The notes below the pieces were generated by a model. That model saw only the letters and a program-made list of their open reading frames with translations, did no database searches and was not told where the DNA came from. This document shows, piece after piece, positions 1-11,689 of a stretch of DNA of 64,000 bases; position 1 is the stretch's first letter, and every line of letters starts with the position of its first letter. The position numbers and the translations under genes were made by a program. The stretch comes from Nissolia schottii (taxonomy: Eukaryota; Streptophyta; Magnoliopsida; Fabales; Fabaceae), in the NCBI GenBank assembly GCA_003254905.1, contig QANU01111780.1, forward strand, positions 834,505-898,504. Direction: 5' to 3'.

Positions 1-1010
1 ATTCTAGGTTGATAGATCTTGACGATTGTAGGATTTATTGATTTAGGATTTGGGAACATTTTGGGAAACTAATTAGATTTAATTAGGTTGTGCAATTGGA
101 ACATAATTGATATAGGTTTTTAATGCTGAGATCTTAGTTTTAATTCCTATATTAATAAATGCTTAGGGGATTGACGATCGTAGTCTCTTAGGTGAATTGC
201 GTATTAGTTAGAGATTTCAACTAATAAACAACATCCCTCCTTATGAATAATTAATTAGGAACCAATGACAATTAATCATTGATCTAGAAACGCCGTATGC
301 AGGGTATTGCTTTTTATTATTATTGACTTACTTTCGTTTTGCTCTCTTTTTATTTATATTCAATTAATTCAACCCCCCCCAATTTAGTGTAACTTTTAAT
401 TGGTTCTAATTGCTTCCTTGAGAGACGACCTAGGTTAGCCCCCTTTACTACGTTTTTGGGGTTAATTTAGCTTTATAAATTATTATTTGATCGCACATTG
501 AAATTAACGACGTTTTGGTGTGTGTCATTGGTTTTTCTATTTAGAGTTTTGGCATATTGATTTCTTTGTTTTTTCGTATAGGTTTCTTTGTTTCAGAGTG
601 TTGATTTTTTTGTTCAGAGTTTTGGCGTATTGGTTTCTCTATTTTATAGTGTTGATTTTTCTATTTAAAGTGTTTTGTTTAGAGAGGTTGTGTAGTAGTG
701 GTATGAAGTGTACGCAGTACTCGTAAAAGAAACTAATATGTTTCTATAAGAGAAACCAACATGTCCAATAAAAGAAACCAGCACGATTGATATTGGTTTA
801 TTTTTATTATTTATTATCATTTCAGCGTGTTGGTTTCTTTGTGTTAGGTTGTTAGTTTTTTAGTTTGCAGAGGTTGGATCATTTAATGTAGGTGATTTAC
901 ACACGTGTGAAAGAAAGAGTGGGAGTTGAAGAGAGAGAATGTGGGACATTTTATGTTTTTCGTTTCTGTTATGCATTTCCATTGTTCATGTAGCATTACC
1001 GATTAGGTCT
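1..1010. other. AT-rich intergenic stretch, probably decayed repeat
   Basis: I see no supportable gene. A 68-residue open frame at 520-726 is low-complexity (Phe/Leu-rich) and reads as chance. The stretch has short poly-C and T-rich runs and a loosely repeated phrase around 530-680 (variants of 'gttttggcatattggttt'). The general look is that of worn transposon flank, but I could not identify a family. Confidence 0.4.
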
Positions 1011-1320
1011 AGTTTAAGGGGAATTTTCCCATGTTAAAATAAATAAAAATAGCACTTTCCAAAATACACCATTATCAAATTTGTTCTCGAAATGAGCTAT
1101 GTTGCTTATAATGGGGGTCGATTTAAATCAAATTCATTGTTACCATATTTCATTTTATTTTTATTTTTTAATAGAAGTCGATTTAATTCAACTTCTTTGA
1201 AAATGGTCCCAAATCAAAACTATAAATAGAAGTGCATGTTCATTTGTAGTGTGTATAAAAGTTTAGGTTACTTTTTTGAGTGAGTTAGAAAAAATTGAAT
1301 GAGGATTTATTAGAGATTTA

Positions 1321-2560
1321 GTGTATAGTAATGGTGAGAAAAAAAATACACAAGAAGAAATTATTTTTTATTCCTCAAATAAGTCTTGGGTGGTTATATA
1401 CCCAACTGTTACTTTGTCACAATCCATTGTAGTGGAAGAGTTTGGGGAGTGTAGGAGCATTAAGAGAGTATTATATAAGATGCTCATTGATGTTGGTCAA
1501 TCCTACATGTTTTAGTCTTTTGAAATTAAGAAGGACGACCATATTAAGCGCATGTTTCATATGCAGCAATGGTTTAACAACGTACTCACCGCTATTGAGC
1601 TCCTTGTTGAGCTTGAAGATGTTCGCCCAAGCTTTGGTGCCTCTAATGATAGTCCGTCATTTGTGTTGAACACCAATCTGTGTACAGGTGATCTACCCAC
1701 TTATGATTCATCGTCTCCAAGCCTTGCATATCTTGTCATGGATGTCCCTCATCTATTACCTTGACATTCGGTTCCAATGACAGGAGTTGATACAGTGTCG
1801 GGTGGTGACTACTATGGTAATGATGATGATGGAAATGATGATGATAATAATGAAGATATGCATGGTTATGGTGATGGTGGTGATGACGGTGATGGTGATG
1901 ACAACGTGGTGCAACCGATGCCGGTACCTCTACAAGGTATGCCGAGTTACTACACCACTCTGCCTTAGCCCCAGCATCATGACGAAGGTTTAACATCAAG
2001 ATCATGATTGGGATCAGGATTAGGAGCAAATAATGATTTGTATATTGGTCAAAAGTTCCTAAATAATTAAACCGTGTTGTTTGCTATTAAAAACTATAGC
2101 TTTCGCAAGAGGCGTGCAACACAAAGTCCTTAAGTCTGGAAAAGAGAAATTTTAATGCAGGTGCGTCATGGTAGAACAAGGATGTGCCTTGTCAATTTAG
2201 GTGACTCTAAGGGAGAAGTACCAAAAGTGGGAGATGAGGAAGTTTAATGATAAACATACTTGCCTCTTTTCTAGTTTACCGAAGAGTCACCTGCAGGGAG
2301 ATTCAAAATTTATCTGTTCAATCATTCACTCAATTATAGAAGTTGATCCAGATACAACTGTCAAAGTACTGTAAGTAGATGTTCATAAGGAGTTGAAAGT
2401 GATATCGTCATACAAGAGGTGTTGGCTTGGGAAGCAGAGAGCGATTTGATATGATAGATGACAATTAGGAGGAATTGTTCAATAAATTTCCTGCATTCTT
2501 TATAGGTTTACAACATTATGTGCTAGATAGCATGAGAACTTTTATCGTACGTATCAAGCA
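1321..2560 (+). pseudogene. MULE transposase N-terminal half, decayed
   Basis: Translated pieces in shifting frames resemble the N-terminal half of plant MuDR-type transposases. There is a leader block near 1545-1760, an acidic Asp/Asn/Gly-rich stretch encoded by GAT-type triplets (1800-1910), then a 'YQKWEMRKFNDKHTC' block near 2220-2265. A block near 2400-2450 reads YKRCWLGKQRAI, recalling the 'YRKAWLAKQKAI' region of the family. Between these are stop codons and frameshifts. The catalytic core expected downstream is absent because the sequence passes directly into an antisense PMD fragment. It cannot make a working transposase. The family call rests on motif order and the surrounding TIRs. 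Confidence 0.65.
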
Positions 2561-2569
2561 GCCAAAGGG

Positions 2570-2985
2570 AACCTCATTTGTCCACCCGGACAGGCTAGTT
2601 GGGGCATTCTCATCCAAGCTTATAAGTGTAATAGCCTAGCACAACCTCTAAACTTCGTCACATTAAATTTGGTTGTGTGACACAATTCTCGATACAGTTG
2701 TGCCAGAACCATTGACCCCCAGCTATATGTCCCCATCTGAGCCAAGTTTTCAAGTAAAGGGAGAAACTTCAGATGCACTTGATTCCTTCAACGAGAAGAC
2801 TGAGTATGCATGCTACGTTCTGCAGTATGATTATGCACTTTACAAATGGTAGATGGAAAGTGTGTGTCTCAGGATGCCACCTCTCTACTAGGACACTAAC
2901 TAATGCCCAATCATACTGAAATGCTGGTATAATGTGCAAAACATCCCAAAATCGGGCAGCTGCCAGTCCAAGTTCCATCGGTTAA
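2570..2985 (-). pseudogene. Plant mobile domain (PMD/MAIN-like) fragment
   Basis: Read on the minus strand from about 2985 downwards, the translation contains 'ALVSVLVERWHPETHTFHLP', the hallmark block of the plant mobile domain found in MAIN/MAIL proteins and PMD-bearing transposons. Further along, in shifted frames, are a KFLPLLENL-like block and a 'WGSMVLAQLYRELC' block, both expected in this order. Stops and frameshifts break it, so it is a relic. It lies antisense to the transposase half inside the same TIR-bounded element. A longer relative occupies 61.3-62.5 kb. Confidence 0.7.
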
Positions 2986-3180
2986 TAAGGCTCATGGAGC
3001 TCTGCGTGTCGCCTGGTGTCTAACACTAGAGTTTACAAAATAACATAAAAAGTCTCAGACTAATTACATTCATAAAAAGTAACTCGAATTAAAATTTTAA
3101 AATTCACTATTAATACGACAACAAATGCTACAAAATTAGTTTTTTTTACAATGAAATCCATAAACTAATCCATTAACTAC

Positions 3181-3594
3181 TCTATCTTAGCAATCTACCC
3201 AAAAATTTTACATAAACCTTATCAATCTACAATAACTTTATATATCTAACATTCAAGTTCAATAAAATACTCATTCAATAACTACATTATTATAATTATA
3301 CATTTTTCAAACGCCAACACAATATATTTTAAACTACGCTAACCTAACCTCTATATATCTTATCAATCTACCAAAAACTTTACATATATTTTATCAATCT
3401 ACAAAAACTCTATAGATCTAACACTCAAGTTCAATAAAATACTCATTCAATAACAAGATCAGTATAACTATAAATTTTTCACACACCAACACAATATATT
3501 TTGAATTACTCTAACCAAACCTCTATCTTATCAATCTACCAAAAATTTTATCTATACCTTATTAATCTACAAAACTCTATAAATCTAACATTGG
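3181..3594. repeat. Tandem repeat, about 170 bp unit, 2.4 copies
   Basis: Units start at about 3181, 3351 and 3521, each with 'CTCTATCTTA/TCAATCTACC' followed by an AACATTCAAGTTCAATAAAATAC segment cut here into its variable parts. The array sits between the PMD fragment and the right terminal repeat of the MULE. The same unit reappears at 63926-64000, at the end of the window, next to the second PMD relic. Confidence 0.75.
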
Positions 3595-4074
3595 AAGTGT
3601 TTTTGAGCTTGTTTCATGCATTTTATCAAACACTTCACTTGCACTATTCAAAGTTTTCATAATTTCTACAACACTAGCATGAATAGAAACACAAAAATGT
3701 TATGGTAAAAATATCTAAGTACCTAGATGTTCAGTCCAGGTTGGATGTGGTCGACGTCGTTCAATCGCAATAAATTTCCAGCTTTCAACGCACTTAGCAC
3801 CAAAATTTTTTTCCTAACACAATGTATAGAGAGAGATGTTTTAGAGGGAGAAAATGAATGAATGTGAGGGAGTCGATTGAAACCGACTTCTTTTATAGGC
3901 AACTAGTCTAGAAGTTGATTTAAATTGACTTGTGGTTTTTTTAAAAGAAAATTTGGTTACAAGAGAGTTAATTCATTATAAGCAAATAGTTTATTTCGGA
4001 AACAAATTTGAGAATCATGTATTTTGGGAAATGTTATTTTATTTCTTTTAAAAGGGGAAAATTTCCAATTTAAG

Positions 4075-5215
4075 ACTTTATTTGATAAAGTTTTTGGAGG
4101 AGGTATTCCTGATTAAAACGTTGAAGTCAATCTTTTGTATTTGATAAATAGAAAAGTTGTAAGTCTTTTGCCTGAATTTTTAGAACCAAAGGTGGTCTTG
4201 AGAGCTCTCAAAATAAGCTTTTCAAAGTTGACTCTCTCCAAAATTTAAAAAGATTCATATAATCTTGAACTTTAATAAAATTCTAATTTTGTCATTCAAT
4301 AATTAATAAAACATTAAAATAGAGATGATCTTTTACTATTTATATCTGTTATAATCATTTTATATTTTAAGTGCAACTTAATAATACATTTACTAAATAT
4401 CATTCTTATGACTTCTTATTAAGAGCAATTTTTATAATATTTTATCAAATAATACTATTATAATTTTTTTAAAATAGCTTTTAGACCATGTGGCGTAGAC
4501 CCTAGACCCTAGTTTCTGCAACTCTACTGCAAAATAGTCGCCATTGTGTGGAGATGAGATTAGCAATAGGAGAAGCCTGAAATTCTTTTCTTTTCCTATC
4601 CCATGATTCAATGGCTGACGCACTTTTCAGGTAGCAAATTAGTATTTGCTTAAGATAAGTGCCGACTGCATTGCGCTTCTAGATGAAAAGGAAATTTTAG
4701 ATTTCAGAAAATAAAATACCTAAAAAAGGACAAAAAAAAAATGATGAATGGATAGATACGCTGCGAGTGGATGGATCCTACCCTGTACCAGTTGATAAAT
4801 ATAAAAAATGCAAACAGTTAATCATTGGTCAAAGCATCAATTTCAATTTTTTCATACTAAAAATTTTAAGGTTGGGTTCGTGGAAGTACCCTGTCTGATA
4901 CTGTTTTTTGTCCTCAACTCGTCCGAGAACGTCAATCTAGGTTGCTGCTCTCAACATGCTCTAATTCTTCACCAATGACTCCCCTAGTCAATCACAAATG
5001 CTTGCTCTCAAAATAAATTACTAAAAATGTTATTTTATATTGTTTTTATTTTTGGTAATATATTAATTGTTACTTTTTAGTAATATTTTTAAAACTAGAG
5101 CATGATCCTCATCGAAAGCAGTTGTAAACGGTAACTCCTACCAAACTTCACTTGTGATATCATCATGACTCTTGAATCTTAAAATTACTACTTCGAGAGA
5201 AAATTATATGGGGTT
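4075..5215. other. Intergenic, no gene seen; part of a dispersed duplication
   Basis: No coding potential is evident. Parts of 4545-5050 (for example 'GAACGTCAATCTAGGTTGCT' near 4930) recur in the same orientation at 10845-11050 on the other side of the receptor-kinase gene. Confidence 0.5.
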
Positions 5216-5219
5216 GCTT

Positions 5220-5572
5220 AAATGCCCTATGCATAAATTCTTTACGTTATTTAATTCATCAATTTTTGATAATTTTTATAACTAAATTTATCAAATTTTG
5301 TTATCATTTCATATTTTATATGGTCGTATTAAACTTTTTATTAGTCAAATTATTGAAAAAGTCAACTAATAAGAAATTTAGAGATTTGCGCACCATGTGA
5401 GTTTACGATGTATCTTTCTACAAATATTGTATTGAAAAGTATTAATTTATCACATTAGATCGTCTATAAATATGTCATATTAGATTATGAAATGATAATA
5501 AAATTAGATGAATTTAGTTCAAAAAATTATTAAAAATAGATAAATTAAATAACATAGAGTATTTACCCTTGC
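5220..5572. mobile_element. Foldback MITE-like element
   Basis: About 100 bp at the left (5225-5325) is an imperfect inverted copy of the right (5460-5570). Both arms contain the TTATTTAATT(C/T)ATC phrase and a TTATCATTTCATA phrase in matching order. There is no coding content. Exact ends and target duplication are not resolved. Confidence 0.5.
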
Positions 5573-6890
5573 AATATTTGAGAAACTACCAAATTAAAAA
5601 TAAGTTTGACTAGGAAATAATGATTTTTTTATTCAAATATTTTTCTGTTTAGGCATAATTTAATTATAATTTAAACACGAATATCAACCATGAAATCATA
5701 AGTCATTATCAATAGATTTATTTAAACTATTGGGGAGACACTATTAACTGCTTATGTTAAATATGCGATACACTTAGAGTTAATGAGAAAGCGGAGGAAA
5801 GAGAATGAAAAAATAATAATATGTGATGCACTTAAAATTTAAAGGGAAGTGGAGGAATAAGGAATGTGAGTGGATAGTGAATATGATGAAATGCAATTTT
5901 GGTATGGAAGAAATGTTTAATAAGCGGCTATGGTGTAAAGGTAATGTCAAAATTGATTATTAAATAGACTGAAAATTTTTTATGTATGAAAGATATAATT
6001 GGTGCATTAAAAGCATGGCAAAAAAACTATTAAAGCCTCCAAAAATTTATATAATAGTAAAGATAATTTACTTTTTTAAAGATGACATGAAGATCAAAGT
6101 GTCATCAAGGAAGAAAAAGGAGGGAAGAAGAGTAAATTAATGGCTAATGTTAGAGGCCATTAACCCAAGAACTAAATTAGCTAAGATTTGGCAAATTTTC
6201 AAAATAAATTTTGATTTACATTTCCATCCAATCACATTTTATTATATTATATGTGACTTTTAAAATAATAAACATAAAAGTCAAATGTATAACTATTAGT
6301 GTGATAAATCACGACATATAATATGTTGTAGTTTACTTGACTATGTGATGTGAATTCAATTCTTACTCATAAAATAAAAATACATTTCATAGTAAACAAC
6401 CTACTTCATAACATATGATTTAAATAACATTATAAAACTTAATATCAAAATTAAATCTCTCACGTTAAATAATATTGTCTTAGCTTAGATAGATAAGAAT
6501 ATAAATATTTATGCAATTAAATGTCTAATTCATTTTTTAAAGAGCTAAAAATTCACATGAAATCTCTCTTGACATTGAGTTAATGGATTGTTTTAGATAA
6601 GAGAAAATCAATGATCTCAAATTGAAAAATTAAGACAAAGTGAAGAAACAATTGATTGGAATCGTTTATATTTTGGAAACATGTGATAAAAATAAATTTT
6701 GTAGTTTTAATTAATAATATCATGATGAGCCAGCCAGGTGAAGGAAGATCCTGGTAGGAGGAAGAAAACAAAAAAGTAGGAAAAGAATTTCCCCTCAGTG
6801 GTCGAAAGTCAAGATTTTCACCAACTCTCTTTAAGCCCTCTTCGTTCACGCATTCCTTCCTTCCTTCCATGATCACCTCATTAACTCCCA
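5573..6890. other. AT-rich upstream region of the receptor kinase
   Basis: No gene is seen. The last 200 bp, rich in CT runs (TTCCTTCCTTCC just before 6870), is the probable promoter and 5'UTR of the RKF3-like gene. I could not pick a convincing TATA box. Confidence 0.4.
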
Positions 6891-8834
6891 ATGAGCATGT
6901 CCCTCTTCCTCTTCCTCCTCTTGTTCCTCCCGCCACCATCCCTCTCCCAACCACCACCCTCCTCCTCCACCTCCACCTCCACCAGCCCCTGCCCCCTCAA
7001 CTTCACAATCCTCACCTCCCTCACCACCTCCACCCCCTCCTCCTTCACCCCAACCACCCAGTGCCAGTTCATCCGCCAGTCCCTCCGGCTCCTCCAGTCC
7101 GACTACCTCCGCCGCACCGACCTCTTCCTCCCTCCCCTCTCCTCCTCCTCCTCCTGCTGGTCCCACTTCCAGTCCTACATCAACACCTTCTCCCCTTCCT
7201 TCCACATCCAGTCCTCCTGCCACTTCTCCACCCCTTCCATCTCCCAAGGCTGCACCAACATCACCACCAGATCCCAATTCGAAGCCCTAATTTCACCCCC
7301 AATCCTCCAAGACGTTAACGCCAAATGCAACCAGTCCCTGGAAAACAACTCCCCCTGCGCACTCTGCACCACCAGCCTCTCTAATTTGCCCGTCTCTGGT
7401 CCCTCTACCGGTAACTTAACCGACTGTACCGGTTACCCTTCCGTCTATGCCGCCGCCTTCTCCAACCAACTGGGCCCCACCGACCCTGGCACTCTGAAGT
7501 GCCTCTTCAATCTCGATTTTACCCCTCTTGGCTCCTCTGGCAGCGGCAAGAGTAAGAAGGCTGTTGCAGCGGTTGTAACCGTTTTGGGTTTGTTGGTTGT
7601 TGCAACCGTCTTTCTGGGGATCTGGGGTTACTGGAGGTTTGTTTTGGGCGGCGGGAATAAGAATGTTGGGGTTGCTGAGATGGGTTTGGTGAATTCTAAT
7701 GATAATGGTTTCGGGTTCGATTCTACTATGGATCAGAGCACTACTTTGATTAGGTTCAGCATTGAGGATGTGAAGAAAGCTACCAGGGGTTTCTCCAGGG
7801 AGAACATAATTGGGAGAGGGGGCTATGGGAACGTGTACAAGGGGCTCCTGAGTGACGGGAGCGAGGTTGCGTTGAAGAGGTTCAAGAATGTCTCTGCTGC
7901 AGGGGATGCGAGTTTCAAGCACGAGGTTGAGGTCATTGCTAGCGTTAGGCATGTGAATTTGGTGGCGTTGAGAGGGTATTGCAGCGCCACGACCCGGATG
8001 GAAGGTTACCAGAGGATTATTGTTTGTGATTTGATGACCAACGGGAGCCTCCATGATCACTTGTTTGGTTCTGCTGGTGTGAAATTGAGTTGGCCAATGA
8101 GGCAAAAGATTGCATTAGGAACTGCTAGGGGGTTGGCCTACTTGCACTATGGTGCTCAGCCTGCGATTATTCATAGGGATATCAAGGCGAGTAATATACT
8201 TTTGGATGACAAGTTTGAGGCTAAGGTGGCGGATTTCGGGCTGGCCAAGTTTAACCCTGAAGGGATGACGCATATGAGCACCAGGGTCGCCGGGACGATG
8301 GGCTATGTGGCGCCGGAGTATGCCTTGTATGGACAGTTGACCGAGAGGAGCGATGTGTTCAGCTTTGGTGTTGTGTTTCTTGAGCTTCTGAGTGGGAGGA
8401 AGGCGCTTCAGACCAGCGATGATGGACAGCCTTTGGCTCTGACCGATTGGGCTTGGTCCTTGGTTAGGAATGGTAAGGCCTTGGATGTTGTTGAGGATGG
8501 AATGCTGGAAGCCGGATCGCCACAAGTGCTCGAGAAGTATGTATTGATTGCTGTGCTTTGCTCTCATCCGCAGCTGTATGCTAGGCCTACCATGGATCAG
8601 GTTGTTAAGATGATGGAGACGGAGGATGATGAGTTGATGCCCTCTATACCGGACCGCCCAATCCCTCTTGTTGCTGGGAGGATTGATATCGAGAGGTCTG
8701 CCAGCAGCAGCGGCTCCGGCCAGCTCTCAAGTCCCACCGGTTATCGAACATACACAATAGGGAGTGATCATCATTCTTCTAATTCTAAGGAGGAAGAAGG
8801 AAGCTCAAGCTCCAAGATCTTGAGTACAGATTGA
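6891..8834 (+). CDS. RKF3-like: RKF3-like receptor Ser/Thr kinase (SPARK-type ectodomain)
   Basis: A single-exon gene of 647 residues encodes a plasma-membrane receptor-like kinase. Residues 1-19 form a signal peptide, followed by a Pro/Ser/Thr-rich linker. A cysteine-bearing ectodomain spans about 33-205 (Cys at 34, 58, 89, 110, 121, 146, 156, 159, 179, 204), as in RKF3-type proteins. One membrane segment lies at about 224-246. The kinase domain runs from about 300 to 580: GRGGYG loop at 308-313, VALKRF with Lys329, Glu345, HRDIKASN at 428-435, DFGLAKF at 448-454 and APEY at 474-477. All catalytic residues are present, so it should be active. The Ser-rich tail is typical. The start is the first ATG before the signal peptide; a second in-frame ATG two codons later is possible. 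No leucine-rich repeats are visible. The ligand is unknown. Confidence 0.92.
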   Translation: MSMSLFLFLLLFLPPPSLSQPPPSSSTSTSTSPCPLNFTILTSLTTSTPSSFTPTTQCQFIRQSLRLLQSDYLRRTDLFLPPLSSSSSCWSHFQSYINTFSPSFHIQSSCHFSTPSISQGCTNITTRSQFEALISPPILQDVNAKCNQSLENNSPCALCTTSLSNLPVSGPSTGNLTDCTGYPSVYAAAFSNQLGPTDPGTLKCLFNLDFTPLGSSGSGKSKKAVAAVVTVLGLLVVATVFLGIWGYWRFVLGGGNKNVGVAEMGLVNSNDNGFGFDSTMDQSTTLIRFSIEDVKKATRGFSRENIIGRGGYGNVYKGLLSDGSEVALKRFKNVSAAGDASFKHEVEVIASVRHVNLVALRGYCSATTRMEGYQRIIVCDLMTNGSLHDHLFGSAGVKLSWPMRQKIALGTARGLAYLHYGAQPAIIHRDIKASNILLDDKFEAKVADFGLAKFNPEGMTHMSTRVAGTMGYVAPEYALYGQLTERSDVFSFGVVFLELLSGRKALQTSDDGQPLALTDWAWSLVRNGKALDVVEDGMLEAGSPQVLEKYVLIAVLCSHPQLYARPTMDQVVKMMETEDDELMPSIPDRPIPLVAGRIDIERSASSSGSGQLSSPTGYRTYTIGSDHHSSNSKEEEGSSSSKILSTD

Positions 8835-10093
8835 GATTTTCAGGATCTTGGATTAGTCTTATAACGCTAGCTAGTGTCAGCATAATTTGTTTATACACTT
8901 GTCTGTTTAGCTTTGTTATGTTTCCTGATAAGTTTTCTCTTTATTTTCTGTAACAAAATGCCAAAAAGGATGTACAGGTTTTGATACTTCTTAGAGCCTA
9001 TTTAATGACAGAAATAGCGATGATCAAGTTTTGCAGTGTCATACTTCAGAACTTATGTTTCAATTTCAAGAATCTTCAAATATGCAACAACAAGTGATGC
9101 TTCCACCTTCCAATTTGAGCTCAAAGCTCTTAATTTCTGGAAGCAGAGAAATGCTAATTTTTTCTTTTTGGTACAAAGAAATGTTACTTTGATAGAGTTT
9201 CGTTATATGGACTCATTGTATATGAGATATCATGCCGACTCACATAATATTCATTATTAAATGAGATTCTAACATGTTCACACTAAATGAGTATATTTAC
9301 CATTCAGTTTAGTTTTGTCAATGCCAAATTACAGTTTGGCTTTGTTAACTGTCACGTGGTCATGAGAGTGGAACGTGGATCACCTTAATTACTGGGGCCA
9401 TAAAAGAAATAAAGGGAATGCTGATGTATTTATGAACAAGCAAGCATCATTCATCAATTATCAATCATAGGCCCAAGCATTAATGTATCTCCCAAGCAAA
9501 GTGGAACAGATCTGTTTACATTGCTTGGTTTGCTTATTTTATACAAAGGAACCTGAAACTCCAGCATTACAGTGACAGAGTTGACAGGCTTATTAATAAT
9601 ATCAGAGAAATCTATAGATCACTGCTCAAATATTAATTGCTTACCATTAATCATGTTTGATGTCGTTAACGAACAAACATTGTAGATAGATTACTTATAA
9701 GCGAGCTTACATTTATTTCTTGAGAGAATACAAAGATTCCAATTGTTAAAAGGACATTTGTTAGAAAAATCTCGTAATCGCAACCATGTTAAATAGTAAA
9801 ACTGCCTTAAAGATTAAAAATAAAAATAAAATCATGTTTGACATCGTTAGATAGATCCTCTTTTTATACTTATGATTGATCATATTTTAATTATTATGAA
9901 TGGTTGACGTTATTACATTTGATGAAGTGATGTTAAATGGAAGCATGGGATGGTTTGTTCCTTAGTTGAAAATTTGGAGTAGATGGGCTTATGGAAGAGT
10001 AATTCTTAGGTTCTTTAGGAGTAGTAAGAGAAATCATTATTTATTATTTGACACATCAATAAATATAAGTCGTACGAGTGATTTGTGGCTTTT
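8835..10093. other. 3'UTR of receptor kinase, then intergenic
   Basis: The first roughly 170 bp is probably 3'UTR. Near 9229-9290 there is a piece (GCCGACTCACATAATATTC, then ATTAAATGAGATTC) resembling one arm of the foldback element at 59829-59953. The rest shows no gene. Confidence 0.4.
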
Positions 10094-10250
10094 GTTTGCT
10101 TCTACCTAGTGGTAGTTAAGCTTCTCATAATTGTTCTCGTGTTAAAACTGTTTGCTTCTATCAAGTGGTGATTAAGCTTTTAATCATTGTTCCTATGTTT
10201 GGATTGTATTTCTATCAAGTGCCGGTTAAGCGTTGGTTATGTTGACATTT
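10094..10250. repeat. Tandem repeat, 56 bp unit, about 3 copies
   Basis: Copies begin at 10094, 10150 and 10206. Each has the TTTCTATCAAGTGGTGATTA-type core (first copy 'TCTACCTAGTGGTAGTTAAG'). It is degenerate and non-coding. Confidence 0.75.
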
Positions 10251-11179
10251 GGTGGTTGTAATCGAGTTGAGACTTCCTGATATTTAGAGGTCATAAAGCC
10301 TGTTAATGTGCGACTTTTGCCCATTGTGTATATCAGCGAGTCGACTCACCTCAAATTCTTCATTTGATTGGGATGAGAGCTGTGGAGACGCTAGATATAA
10401 AGCTATAAACTTTAAACGTTAACAATGAAATAATGAACACAGAAAATAAAAATTAGATACAATATTTTATTATTTTTAAATCTAATAGAAAGTACAAGAA
10501 AAAAAAATAGAAACATAATTGATAATTAACTAAAAAAAACTCAGCTGAAATGCAATTATGACCTACCTTAATGATGATCCGTATTATTTATCCTAATTAA
10601 TTTGTCCCTCCTCATACTAATTTTCTAGCTCCTCCCAAGTGTGCAATGTGGGGGGAAAAAGCGTACGATGTAGTTTTGGTCTACATGTCTCCAAAGCAAT
10701 GCAGAGAATGCCCAAATCGGACATTAGGCTTTTTGAAGGCAAATTTGGACATGACATGTAAAAAAAAAAAAAAAAAACACGTTTGGACCAAAAAAAGAAA
10801 CCTTTGGACAAAAAGACTTTAAACAGAAAATAAAACGCCGTTGTCTGAGATGAGATGGGATTAGCAAGAGTAAGCTTGAAATTCTTTTATTTTCCTACGC
10901 CGTGATTTTATGACTGGTGCACGTTTGGGGGGTTTTCGTCCATAACACATCCAAGAACGTCAATCTAGGTTGCTGCTCTCAAAATAAATTACACAAAATG
11001 TCTTTTATGTTGTTTACAATTTGACACCTTAATTTTATTGACCATTATTGTTTCTATTTTATAATATATATTTTTGGTACTTTTTTTAACAATACTTTCT
11101 TTAAAAAAATTTATAAAAAATCCTACAATTCAATCTAACTTTATTTTACTACTCATTATATACATACACTTGTCAAAAT

Positions 11180-11630
11180 TTAAGTAAATTTAATTAATTT
11201 CAGTTTTAAATTTGGACAGCCATAAGTAAAGGGACACGTTATACTAAAGTGTACATAAAACTAATTCTAGATTGTAAATAAAAATTTGATTAAATTAACA
11301 AATTAAATAAAAAACAACAATGAAAATAATTAAAAAATGATTTAAAACAACACAGACGGATTAATTAATAAATTCTATATGTAGCATTAGCATTAATAAA
11401 TATGATGATTTTTCATTGATTATATAGATGAATTTAATTAGTATTATAGATGAAAATAATTAATAAAATCCATCTGTAGAATTTGTCTTGAATTCTATCG
11501 ACGCGCTAATAACAGACGGAACCAATCTGTCTGTAAATATTAAATATCTATATGTAATATTAAAAATCTATCTATAACAATTAAATATTCATCTATAATT
11601 TTGTCTATATTTAATGTTTTTCTAATAGTG
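11180..11630. mobile_element. CACTA-type element end (partial)
   Basis: The stretch ends in TTTTTCTAATAGTG (TAGTG at 11626-11630), the inverted form of a CACTA terminus. Inside are several short subterminal motifs of the ACAGACGGA / CATCTGT / ATCTATCTATA type. I could not find a matching CACTA start on the left, so this is an incomplete or decayed copy. Confidence 0.4.
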
Positions 11631-11689
11631 GCAACGACAGTTTTTCGCTTCACGTGGATCCATTCTCCTTTTGCTTCACCATTTGATTA

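Larger units (their letters stand above)
1019..4066 (+). mobile_element. Mutator-like element (MULE) with TIRs and captured PMD fragment
   Basis: The ends are imperfect terminal inverted repeats: about 95 bp (1019-1113 against 3974-4066) is clear, and weaker inverted similarity continues to about 1240 and 3860. The flanks carry a near-perfect direct repeat, AGTTTAAG at 1011-1018 and AATTTAAG at 4067-4074, consistent with the 8-9 bp target duplication of Mutator elements. Inside are the N-terminal part of a decayed MULE transposase on the plus strand and a plant mobile domain fragment on the minus strand, followed by 170-bp direct repeats. The element is about 3.05 kb and no longer codes for an intact protein. 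Known background: PMD/MAIN domains are carried by some plant MULEs and Ty3 elements. Confidence 0.75.

Noticed and set aside
1736..2029. His-rich 97-residue frame on the minus strand
   Set aside because: It is the antisense of the GAT-type acidic repeat in the MULE transposase relic.
3181..3594. CRISPR-like regular repeats
   Set aside because: Units are long, diverged and adjacent without unique spacers; this is plant transposon sequence.
6869..7318. Long open frames overlapping the 5' part of the receptor-kinase gene on both strands
   Set aside because: They are Pro/Leu/His or Gly/Glu-rich shadows of a CT-rich coding region; the kinase frame explains the sequence.
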